Assembly: GCF_007741495.1 (NCBI RefSeq)
Contig: NZ_CP036262.1
Coordinates: 3,906,001-3,970,000, forward strand
Length of the DNA: 64,000 bases
Direction: 5' to 3'
Origin: Roseimaritima multifibrata
GTDB lineage: Bacteria > Planctomycetota > Planctomycetia > Pirellulales > Pirellulaceae
The notes beneath the pieces are model-generated. The model ran no database searches and had not been told where the DNA came from. It saw only the letters and a list, made by a program, of their open reading frames with translations. Shown here one piece after another: positions 47,763-56,320 of the stretch. Position 1 is the first letter of the stretch, and each line of letters begins with the position of its first letter. A program made the translations under genes and the position numbers.

Positions 47763-49907
47763 TTAGTTCCTTAGCAGTCGCAGACCGTTTGCAATGACCA
47801 GAAAGGATGTGCCCATATCCGCAGCGATCGCGGCCCAGAGGCTTGAAAACCCGAAAAACGTCAAAATCACAAACAGCAGTTTGATGCCAAGCGAAAAACC
47901 AATGTTCTGGCGGATGATTCGGAGCGTCCGGCGTGAGTGCTGTACCAACCAGGGAAGTTTGGAAAGGTCATCCGACATCAGGGCGACATCGGCGATCTCG
48001 ATCGCCGCATCCGTACCCGCTGCCCCCATGGCGATGCCAAGGGAAGACCGGGCGAGCGCTGGCGCATCGTTGACACCGTCCCCGATCATCGCGACCTGAC
48101 CGTACTGGGCTACCAATTGTTCCACTGCGGCAACTTTATCCTCGGGCAGCAGTTCCGCGTGCACTTCGTCAATACCTGCCTCCGCAGCGATAGCGTTGGC
48201 GGTCCCCAAATTGTCTCCGGTCAACATCACAACATGTTCAATCCCTACGGCGTGTAGGCTTCGGATGGCCTCAATCGTTTCGTCGCGAACCGTATCGGCC
48301 AGCGAGAGGATTCCACAAACGTGCTCACCGGTGCCGACCAACACAACCGAGCGTCCTTTCATTTGCATCGTTTCCAAGTGCGACCGGACGTCCGTGTTAT
48401 CCAGATCATGGCTTTCCAGAAACCGAGGCGAACCAAGCCAGTATTCTTCGCCTTCGATCGTCCCCGCTACTCCTTTACCGGGAATCGTTGCCAAATCGTC
48501 GGCAGCATCAAACTTCAAGCCGCGGCTTTCGGCTTCGGCGACGATGGCACGTGCCAACGGGTGATTGCTGTTCGCCTCCAAAGCTCCGGCCAGAGACAAC
48601 AACTTCGCCGAATCATGGCCGCCCATCGGGATCACGTCCATGACTTTCGGCTGCCCGTGGGTCAGCGTCCCTGTTTTATCCATCGCAACAGCCCGCAGGG
48701 ATGCGGGAACTTCGACGAAACCGCCCCCTTTAATCAGCACCCCATGCCTAGCCGCCGAAGCCAGAGCTGCAACCACACTGACGGGCGTCGAAATAACCAG
48801 CGCACAAGGGCAAGCAATGACCAGCAAAACGAGAGCCCGATAGAGCCACTCCGACCATTCGCCAGCAAACAGCAACGGCGGAATGACAAGAATGGCAAAC
48901 GCCGTAGCCATGACGACGGGGGTATAGATCGAGGCAAACTTTTCGACCCAACGCTCCGAAGGGGCTCGGTTCGAACTGGCGGAGTCGACCATTTTGATGA
49001 TGCGAGCCAGCGTTGTATCCTCGGCCGCTTTCTCCGTTTCGATGGTCAACAACCCATCGCCGTTGATCGTTCCAGCAAAAACCTTATCGTCGACCGTTTT
49101 CTCGACAGGCATGCTCTCCCCGGTAATGGGTGACTGATCGATTGCACTGGCGCCTTGAATCACATGACCATCGAGGGGAATTTTTTCGCCAGACCGTACC
49201 ATGAGCACCGACCCGACAGCGACGGTCGCTGGGTCGACGTCTTTCACGGTCCCATCCTCTGAGCGAAGATGAGCGATCAATGGCGTCAAATCCATCAGTG
49301 CAGAAATAGCACGTCGGGCCCGTCCGATGCTCCAAGATTCAAGCAGCAAGGAGAGCGAAAACAAGAACGCCACCGTCGCTGCTTCAAACCATTCTCCGAT
49401 CAGCATCGCCCCGACCACGGCAACCGACATCAGAAGATTCATATCCGGGCGGAGTGCACTGAGCGATCGCCAGGCTTTGGGAAGAACAAGAACCAAACCA
49501 CTGAGGACGGCAAATAGATAGAAACCGATCGCAAGGAGCGGAGTCTGTTCGGCGTCTGCCCAAACAACCAATTCCAGTACCAATCCCACCAAGATCATCA
49601 GACCACTCAGCGTGGTAAGGATGGATCGTTGGTGGCGTTGCCATAGCGACGCATTTTGCTGTGCCGATTTTTCGTCTTTCCAGAATTCCGCTTTCATCCC
49701 CGTCCGTTTGACGGCGGCGATCATGTCCGCCGGCGATGCATCGGTCGAAGTCATGTCGACACTCAGTTTGCCCGCAAGCAGATCAAACCGGAGTTGTTCT
49801 TCACTCTCCAACATCGGGACAAGTTCACGTTTCAGCATCGAAACTTCTTCGACGCAGCACATTCCGGTAACACGTAGTTCCAGCAAACTGTTTTTCGTGT
49901 CGTTCAT
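47763..49907 (-). CDS. zinc/cadmium-type heavy-metal-exporting P1B ATPase
   Basis: About 714 residues from ATG 49907 (earlier starts lengthen an implausible N-terminus). An HMA domain opens with GMCCVEEVSML, a CCxxE metal site as in Zn/Cd/Pb pumps. Membrane helices lead to CPCALVISTPVSVV, the transport site, then DKTGTLTHGQPKV (phosphorylated Asp), SNHPLARAIVAEA and MIGDGVNDAPALA. A Lys in GIKLLF and an Asp in AADMGTS in the last helices are the P1B-2 signature. It exports zinc, cadmium or lead ions. A metal-responsive regulator is not seen nearby. Confidence 0.95.
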   Translation of the reverse strand: MNDTKNSLLELRVTGMCCVEEVSMLKRELVPMLESEEQLRFDLLAGKLSVDMTSTDASPADMIAAVKRTGMKAEFWKDEKSAQQNASLWQRHQRSILTTLSGLMILVGLVLELVVWADAEQTPLLAIGFYLFAVLSGLVLVLPKAWRSLSALRPDMNLLMSVAVVGAMLIGEWFEAATVAFLFSLSLLLESWSIGRARRAISALMDLTPLIAHLRSEDGTVKDVDPATVAVGSVLMVRSGEKIPLDGHVIQGASAIDQSPITGESMPVEKTVDDKVFAGTINGDGLLTIETEKAAEDTTLARIIKMVDSASSNRAPSERWVEKFASIYTPVVMATAFAILVIPPLLFAGEWSEWLYRALVLLVIACPCALVISTPVSVVAALASAARHGVLIKGGGFVEVPASLRAVAMDKTGTLTHGQPKVMDVIPMGGHDSAKLLSLAGALEANSNHPLARAIVAEAESRGLKFDAADDLATIPGKGVAGTIEGEEYWLGSPRFLESHDLDNTDVRSHLETMQMKGRSVVLVGTGEHVCGILSLADTVRDETIEAIRSLHAVGIEHVVMLTGDNLGTANAIAAEAGIDEVHAELLPEDKVAAVEQLVAQYGQVAMIGDGVNDAPALARSSLGIAMGAAGTDAAIEIADVALMSDDLSKLPWLVQHSRRTLRIIRQNIGFSLGIKLLFVILTFFGFSSLWAAIAADMGTSFLVIANGLRLLRN

Positions 49908-50361
49908 TAGCTGCGAACCTCCATGCTGAATTCCGTCTGAATAACGCGAACTATCGAATGAAATTTTATAGACAAATGAATTCGGGCTCTCACTTGATCG
50001 AGGGTTTTGAACTGGCAATTTTCCCGCCGCAAGGCATATTCACCATTATCCGTAGAAACGATCCGGTCCGCACCTAGGCATCAACAGTCTAGCTTAACAT
50101 TCCGGTCCACAGCGCGATCCCCGAGAGCGGTCGTGCGTTTAGACCGAGCCTTCCAAACGTCCCAGAAGAGGGGGCCGTCAAACAGAGGCATGGCGGCAAA
50201 TAGCTTAGTCATTTCGCTAAGCGTGACGGTGTTTTAATTGCAGGGCCCCAACCTTTGATCGCCGGAAATTGGCCGAATTTACAAACCTCACCAGGCATTC
50301 CTGTCCACACGAATCATGCAAACAAAAATCCCTCTACGTCCGACAAAGTCCCAACAACTTT
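49908..50361. other. gap between ATPase and DUF1501 gene
   Basis: The promoter region of the ATPase and the 3' flank of the DUF1501 gene (both minus strand). No gene, and no clear metal-regulator palindrome was found by eye. Confidence 0.5.
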
Positions 50362-51822
50362 TTAGGCTCGGAAGATCGGGTGAACCACTTTGCCTGCGAC
50401 ATCGGTCAAGCGGAAATCGCGTCCTTGAAAGCGGTAGGTCAGGCGTTGATGGTCGATCCCAAACATGTAAAGCAGCGTGGCATGCAGATCATTGACATGG
50501 ACGGGATTTTCGACCGCAGCGTATCCCAGTTCATCCGTTGCCCCGTAGACCTTGCCACCCTGAATCCCACCACCGGCCATCCAAGTAGAGAAACCACGAA
50601 TGTGATGATCCCGTCCCGATCCTTGTGCCATCGGAGTTCGGCCGAATTCGCCGCCCCAGATCACCAACGTATCTTCCAGCATTCCTCTCCGCCGTAGGTC
50701 CTGCATCAAAGCAGCCGTCCCTTGGTCAACCAATTTTGCGGTCACAGCGAGCCCCGATTTGATCCCGCCATGGTGATCCCAACCACGATGATACAACTGG
50801 ATAAAGCGGACGCCTCGTTCGGCAAGTCGCCGGGCCAATAAGCAGTTCGAGGCAAAGCTACCATCGCCTCCCTCGGTGCCGTACATGTCCAAAACATGTT
50901 GCGGCTCGTTCGATACGTCCATCAATTCAGGAACCGATGTTTGCATCTTAAATGCAAGTTCATACTGAGCGATCCGGGTGGCGATTTCGGGATCGTGAAA
51001 CGTTTGATCGCCGATCCGGTTTAATTGCTGGACCGCGTCGATCACATCACGTTGCCTTTTCTTATCGATCCCCTTGGGGTTTCCGACATACAGAACGGGG
51101 TCGCCCTTTGAACGAAATTCCACCCCTTGGAAGCGACTGGGCAAGAATCCGCTATGCCACTGACGTGAGGCGATCGGCTGCGACTGTCCACCTCCAACCG
51201 AGGTCATGACGACATACCCGGGCAAATTGTCGGCTTCGCTACCCAAACCGTACTGAAGCCACGATCCCATCGAAGGTCGACCTGGGATGCTGGTCCCGGT
51301 ATTCATCAAAGTATGTGCAGGATCATGATTGATTTGATCGGTGTGCATCGAATTAATCACACAGATGTCGTCAACGATCTTGCTCATGTGGGGCAGGGCA
51401 CTGCTTACTTCGATCCCCGATTTTCCCTGTTTCGAGAATGCGAACTGCGGTCCCATTACCTTCAGTTTATCGCGTTGCCCTTGCAACTGAGCAATTTGTT
51501 CACCATCGGTAAACGATTTAGGCATCGGCTGGCCATCCAGTTCCGCCAACTTCGGTTTGTGATCAAAGGTTTCCAGATGCGAAGCCCCACCAGCCATCGA
51601 CAAATGAATCACTCTTTTCACACGAGGCGGAAAGTGGAGTGGTTTGACAACGCCAGTCCATGCCGCTGCGTCGCCCGGCGCTGACGCGTTCGATTTCGAA
51701 TCGCCCGCCAACAGAGCAGGATTCATCAGCGCGTTCAGAGCAACCGCTCCGATCCCGGATGCGGTACGGCCAAGAAAGGAACGCCGCAGTTCGCTTCGCT
51801 GTCGTTCTTCAATGGGATTCAT
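50362..51822 (-). CDS. DUF1501 family protein, Tat-exported
   Basis: A 486-residue planctomycete-type DUF1501 protein. ELRRSFLGRTASGIGAVAL is a twin-arginine export signal. VKRVIHLSMAGGASHLETFDHKP, MGPQFAFSKQGKSGIEVS, HDPAHTLMNTGTSIPGRP, VIWGGEFGRTP and HIRGFSTWMAGGGIQGG are family motifs with sulfatase-like metal sites. Its gene lies 64 bases downstream of the PSCyt1/DUF1549/DUF1553 gene; such pairs are among the most amplified units in these bacteria. Substrate unknown, probably a polymer-linked function. Confidence 0.93.
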   Translation of the reverse strand: MNPIEERQRSELRRSFLGRTASGIGAVALNALMNPALLAGDSKSNASAPGDAAAWTGVVKPLHFPPRVKRVIHLSMAGGASHLETFDHKPKLAELDGQPMPKSFTDGEQIAQLQGQRDKLKVMGPQFAFSKQGKSGIEVSSALPHMSKIVDDICVINSMHTDQINHDPAHTLMNTGTSIPGRPSMGSWLQYGLGSEADNLPGYVVMTSVGGGQSQPIASRQWHSGFLPSRFQGVEFRSKGDPVLYVGNPKGIDKKRQRDVIDAVQQLNRIGDQTFHDPEIATRIAQYELAFKMQTSVPELMDVSNEPQHVLDMYGTEGGDGSFASNCLLARRLAERGVRFIQLYHRGWDHHGGIKSGLAVTAKLVDQGTAALMQDLRRRGMLEDTLVIWGGEFGRTPMAQGSGRDHHIRGFSTWMAGGGIQGGKVYGATDELGYAAVENPVHVNDLHATLLYMFGIDHQRLTYRFQGRDFRLTDVAGKVVHPIFRA

Positions 51823-51886
51823 GATTCGTTTTCAATCGTCGGCGAAGGGAGTCCGTTCTTCACAATGTTGCGAAGGTGAAGAAGTA

Positions 51887-54800
51887 CTAATTGCGAGTTA
51901 TCGTTTCATGCATGTTCAAAAGGACGCGTGCCAGCGACGTCCAGGCCGCAAGTTCGGCCTTAGGAATAGCCGAATCGGATCCGGACATTCCAATGGTCAG
52001 AACTTGCTCGGCATCCTGAGGAGCTTCGGTGTACGCCTTCAGGTGCTTTTCTAACAGCTCGTGAAAGACTTTTCGCTCCGCAGCATTGAAGCTACGGCTG
52101 ATCGTCTGCTGCGAGAGCCATTCCAAACGTTCGTCAACGCTATCCCCGCCAAATTCGATCGCGTGTTCCGCCAGCTTTCTGGCCGATTCGACATACGAGG
52201 GGTCGTTCAAAAGGACCAATGCCGCCAACGGCGTATTGGACCGAGGCCGCTGAGCGGTGCACTCTTCACGCGCCGGAGCATCCATGGCCTGCAGGGCAGG
52301 ATGCAGGAACTGGCGCTGCCAATGCGTGTAGACTCCGCGCCGATACTGATTCTGATCTGTATCCGGTTGATATTCTCGCGCCGGAAAATTCAGATGCTGG
52401 TAAAGACCGGCAGGCTGATACGGTTTAGCACTCCGGCCACCGATTTGAGGAACCAGCAGTCCGCTGACTTTCAACGCGTTATCGCGAACCATTTCCGCAT
52501 CCAAGCGGAAGCGTGACTGGCGAGCGACCAAGCGATTAAACGGATCGATTTCACGCAAGTCCTCACGTCCATGCGAAGATTGTCGGTAGGTGTTCGACAT
52601 TACCATCCGCTTCAAAATATGTTTCACATCCCAGCCCGAATCCATGAATTCGATCGCCAACGCATCCAACAATTCAGGGTGCACAGGCGGTTCCCCCTGC
52701 GAACCGACATCGTCGAGGACTTTGGAAAGTCCCACGCCAAACATCAGGGTCCACAATCGATTGACAAAGACGCGAGCGGTTAGCGGGTTCTGGCGATCGG
52801 TCAGCCAATTGGCTAAATCCAGGCGACTCGCTCGCGAACCGTCGGCTGTGGGAATCTGTTCCAGAAAATGAGGGACACCGGGCTGGACCACTTCGCCCTT
52901 TCGATCCATCCAATCACCGCGTTCCAGAATCCGAATCTCTCTGGGGGTCGTCGCGACCGTGATCAACGTCGTTCGCGTATGCGACGCGATCAACGATTCT
53001 CGTTCAGTCTTCAGGGCCGCAAGCTGCTGACGGATCGTTTCCAGGCGAGGCGAAATCGTCTGGTAATAGGCCGATAGCGTTTGACGATCCTCCGGAGTGC
53101 GAGCCTCCGGATCCTTACCAAGCACGGTCTGGATTGGTTCAGGAACGGTTCCCGGGAAATCGAGCTGCGTCGCGTTCTCACGCGGCGTGTGATGCAGGCG
53201 AAAACAGCCAAGTGTGTGAGTCGGATTGGTATGGTTCTGATCGATTTCGACGACCAATCGGTCGGTCGCCGCCGCTTGAACGGCTTCGGTAAAACCCACC
53301 GTTAAGAAACTTGTCTTGCCAGCTTGCGGAAGGATCGCCCAGCCCCAAGTGGCCCCTTTTACGTCGCCATCGATGGCGGCTTCCGCAGCCCATTTTGCGT
53401 AAGGGTTTTTAGCACTGTCAGCCTGTTCAATGGAAGCTCTCGCCTTGTTCAGGGGGATCGGCTTTCGGTCGCCGTCGGCGTTTTCCAGAAAGGCTCGAAC
53501 TTCGGTGATCACAAAGTTTCCGTTACCCGCTCTGCCCGGCCCACTCTTAGGCAGCGAAGCATCCGGGAGCACCTCAACACAAAGGCCGGTCAACGTCGTT
53601 TGCGGAAGCGAGCAAACAACTCGGTATTGATTCTGCCCTGGGTTGGCACCCGAAGCCAACAAAGACGAATTGTCACGCACGGTCAGAACGGTGTCGTGGT
53701 CCGCAGTTGCCGATTCCGGCAGTAGCGGTTTCCATGCCGACAACCGTTTCTGAATTTCAGGCTCCCAAGCGATTAGTGCGTCAGCGAGTTCGCGTCGGAC
53801 GTCGTCGGAAGGAGATTGCAGTTGCTGTGTGAGATCAAGAATCTGCTGATCGATTCCCTCCAATAGAACCGGCAACTGAACATCCGGGACATCGATCGTC
53901 GGCCCCCATTTCCCGTCGCGGTTTGCGCCACTGTACAAACCGCGTTCCTTGATATCAGAAAAGAAAGCGGCAAAGCGATAAAAATCCTTTGCGGTCATCG
54001 GGTCGAACTTATGGTCGTGGCATTCCGCACAGCCGAGGGTCATCCCCAACCAAACGGTCGAAGCCGTCCGCACACGGTCCGAAGCGTATTTCACCAAGTA
54101 CTCTTCCGGCTGAACACCTCCCTCGGCGGACATCATGCCAAGCTTGTTGTATCCCGAAGCAATCATTTGATCGGTTGTCGGATTTTCCAGCAGATCGCCG
54201 GCCAATTGTTCACGCGTAAAACGATCAAAAGGAAGGTTCTTATTAAACGCGTCAATCACATAATCACGAAATGGGGAGACCGAAACATCTTGGTCGCCGT
54301 GGTAGCCAACCGTGTCGGCGTAGCGCACAAGGTCCAACCAATACATTGCCATACGCTCGCCATAATGAGGCGATTGGAGCAGTCGATCGACCACCCGTTC
54401 GTACGCTTCCCCCGACGAATCCTCCAAAAAATCAGCGACTTCTTTTTGGCTGGGGGGCAACCCCGTCAGATCGAAACTTAACCTGCGAATCAATGTCCGT
54501 TTCGCTGCTGGACTAGAAGGCTGAATTCCACGTTTCTCCAGATTTGCGAGCACAAAATTGTCGATCCAATTCTGTGGCCAATCGACCGCTTCGACCTCCG
54601 GCACTCTCTGCACTTCCGGCACGACATACGACCAATGTTCGCTCCAGTTCGCCCCCTGCTGGACCCAAGCAACCAATGCTTGTTTTTCGGCCTCGGTTAA
54701 GCTTTTAAGATGATCGGCGGGAGGCATGACGATATCATCATCGTCGGAAAGGATCCGCTGCACCAAGTCACTTGAATCCAGATCGCCGGGGGCGACCGCC

Positions 54801-55042
54801 ACGTATCCACCTAGATCAGCGAACGCGCCTTCCTGCGTATCGAGTCGCAATTCGGTTTGCCTTTGGCCCGCATCTGGACCATGGCAGGCATAACATTTGT
54901 CCGAAAGAATCGGCCGAATTTGGGTGCGGAAATCGATTTGCGGATTCTCGACCGCCAACACCTGTCCCATCACGCAAAGGGAACAAACAGCGGCAAGCCG
55001 GACTGTTGACCAGAAAGGCAATAAGCGAAGCAGGGCAAGCAT
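51887..55042 (-). CDS. PSCyt1/DUF1549/DUF1553 domain protein with cytochrome c site
   Basis: About 1051 residues from ATG 55042 (TTG at 55078 is the alternative) with an N-terminal hydrophobic signal. RPILSDKCYACHGPDAGQRQ is the PSCyt1 haem c motif CxxCH. DUF1549 follows (WIDNFVLANLEKRGIQPSSPA, LTGLPPSQKEVADFLED, YGERMAMYWLDLVRYADT, AECHDHKFDPMT), then DUF1553 (NWLTDRQNPLTARVFVNRLWTLMFG, GLLVPQIGGRSAKPYQP, LVLLNDPSYVESARKLAE). Paired with the DUF1501 gene just downstream. Expected in the periplasm or paryphoplasm, role unresolved. Confidence 0.93.
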   Translation of the reverse strand: MLALLRLLPFWSTVRLAAVCSLCVMGQVLAVENPQIDFRTQIRPILSDKCYACHGPDAGQRQTELRLDTQEGAFADLGGYVAVAPGDLDSSDLVQRILSDDDDIVMPPADHLKSLTEAEKQALVAWVQQGANWSEHWSYVVPEVQRVPEVEAVDWPQNWIDNFVLANLEKRGIQPSSPAAKRTLIRRLSFDLTGLPPSQKEVADFLEDSSGEAYERVVDRLLQSPHYGERMAMYWLDLVRYADTVGYHGDQDVSVSPFRDYVIDAFNKNLPFDRFTREQLAGDLLENPTTDQMIASGYNKLGMMSAEGGVQPEEYLVKYASDRVRTASTVWLGMTLGCAECHDHKFDPMTAKDFYRFAAFFSDIKERGLYSGANRDGKWGPTIDVPDVQLPVLLEGIDQQILDLTQQLQSPSDDVRRELADALIAWEPEIQKRLSAWKPLLPESATADHDTVLTVRDNSSLLASGANPGQNQYRVVCSLPQTTLTGLCVEVLPDASLPKSGPGRAGNGNFVITEVRAFLENADGDRKPIPLNKARASIEQADSAKNPYAKWAAEAAIDGDVKGATWGWAILPQAGKTSFLTVGFTEAVQAAATDRLVVEIDQNHTNPTHTLGCFRLHHTPRENATQLDFPGTVPEPIQTVLGKDPEARTPEDRQTLSAYYQTISPRLETIRQQLAALKTERESLIASHTRTTLITVATTPREIRILERGDWMDRKGEVVQPGVPHFLEQIPTADGSRASRLDLANWLTDRQNPLTARVFVNRLWTLMFGVGLSKVLDDVGSQGEPPVHPELLDALAIEFMDSGWDVKHILKRMVMSNTYRQSSHGREDLREIDPFNRLVARQSRFRLDAEMVRDNALKVSGLLVPQIGGRSAKPYQPAGLYQHLNFPAREYQPDTDQNQYRRGVYTHWQRQFLHPALQAMDAPAREECTAQRPRSNTPLAALVLLNDPSYVESARKLAEHAIEFGGDSVDERLEWLSQQTISRSFNAAERKVFHELLEKHLKAYTEAPQDAEQVLTIGMSGSDSAIPKAELAAWTSLARVLLNMHETITRN

Positions 55043-55262
55043 AAGAAACCAGGCGGGAAGGTTGGACGCGTCAAGCAAGCCCTTCTATTCTAATACAATC
55101 GCCACCGGCAGGGTGGTCGGTAACCGCGATGAGTACGCCGAAACGATTCGTGCCCTCCAAAGTAATCGCTGACCACAATCGCGCCGTCGATTGCGTTTTG
55201 ATCCACAATGAGTGAAGCGTTAGTTTTTTATGCGGCCCTTTCCTTAAACGGACTCAAAATCG

Positions 55263-55829
55263 ATGTTACGACTGGCGTTTATCGCCTTCCTGCTGACGGT
55301 GATCCAAATCCCCACGGTTTCCACGGCCGACGACAGGGGGAATCTTCTATTGGACGTTTCCACGAACGATGAACCAACACCGATCAGGGTGGTTGCAACT
55401 GCTGCGAAGGGTGAATTATCGATCCAAAGTGTCTCTGGCATCGGGAGAGCGGTCATTCGTCGCAAAAGCCAATCGTGGCCCACCACCGTTCTACTGCGAC
55501 TGCATTTGAACGGCCTGGAAAACTTTCGCGTCTCCAACGGGCAGGTCACGATCGGAGCTGCCGTGTCCAACGCATCGCCCACAAAATATCGCGTTTGGAA
55601 CGAAGCGGATGAAGCAACATCGGTAACGGACAAAGACCCTCTATGGATCAAAATCAAGCAACCGATCGAGCGTCCGGAAGCCAATCTTGCCCCGAGGGAT
55701 GCGGAACCACTCGAAGGGCCCGGCGCTAACAACGTAAAACCATTTTTCCAGATCGAGCTACCACCAGCGTTGTTCAAAAACAATCCAAGCTCTCTACAGA
55801 TCGAGTGGATTGACTTTTACCGCAACTAA
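55263..55829 (+). CDS. secreted hypothetical protein
   Basis: A 188-residue exported protein (signal LAFIAFLLTVIQIPTVSTA). Mature part is beta-rich and polar (ENFRVSNGQVTIGAAVSNAS, IQLPPALFKNNPSS-like end FQIELPPALFKNN). No family recognised, but the ending SLQIEWIDFYRN is typical of small planctomycete surface-associated proteins. It converges with the cupin gene, their ends overlapping by four bases. Confidence 0.7.
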   Translation: MLRLAFIAFLLTVIQIPTVSTADDRGNLLLDVSTNDEPTPIRVVATAAKGELSIQSVSGIGRAVIRRKSQSWPTTVLLRLHLNGLENFRVSNGQVTIGAAVSNASPTKYRVWNEADEATSVTDKDPLWIKIKQPIERPEANLAPRDAEPLEGPGANNVKPFFQIELPPALFKNNPSSLQIEWIDFYRN

Positions 55830-56158
55830 GCGGAACGGATCGGCGCCCCGTAGAAGACCGCCAGCCAGACCGTCGGCTGATCGGGAACCGTCCACTCAAC
55901 ACGATGCTTTTGGTGCGCCGGGATATCGATAAAGTCGCCCGGTTTCATGCGGACCGAGGGTTGATCCTCAAACTGCAACAAAGCCTCGCCCTGTAGCACG
56001 ACCACCCACTCCGCTTCAGCTTGGTCGTACCAGAATCCTTCGGGACTGTTCTGTCCATTTGAAACGATGCGTTCGATTCGTACGCCCCCGTTTTCAACCA
56101 GAACCGAAACAAGTTCCTCGGGCAATGCGTTTGGTAAATCGGCAAACAGATTGGACAT
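55826..56158 (-). CDS. cupin domain protein
   Basis: About 110 residues from ATG 56158, chosen because GGGAG precedes it (56173 is the other ATG). One cupin barrel is evident: EAEWVVVLQGEALLQFED, then MKPGDFIDIPAHQKHRVEWT with the metal-binding His set partly replaced (HQKH only). Single cupins may bind metals or small ligands; no reaction can be assigned. Its 3' end overlaps that of the convergent secreted-protein gene. Confidence 0.87.
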   Translation of the reverse strand: MSNLFADLPNALPEELVSVLVENGGVRIERIVSNGQNSPEGFWYDQAEAEWVVVLQGEALLQFEDQPSVRMKPGDFIDIPAHQKHRVEWTVPDQPTVWLAVFYGAPIRSA

Positions 56159-56320
56159 CGATTCTCCCACCAAAGTTTGGCCCGAACCGCCGCGTTACAT
56201 TCAGCGCGGTGCGACCGGAAGGCAAGACTTGTTTCACCACCAGCATTATTTTTATCCGCGAAGCAGGCGTTGATACGAATGCCTCGCAGAGCTAAATGCA
56301 GGCTACAAAATCGACGCGGA

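Noticed and set aside
48321-49133. 270-codon frame opposite the metal ATPase.
   Set aside because: The ATPase on the minus strand has all P-type motifs; the opposite frame is Arg/His/Gln-rich with no domain.
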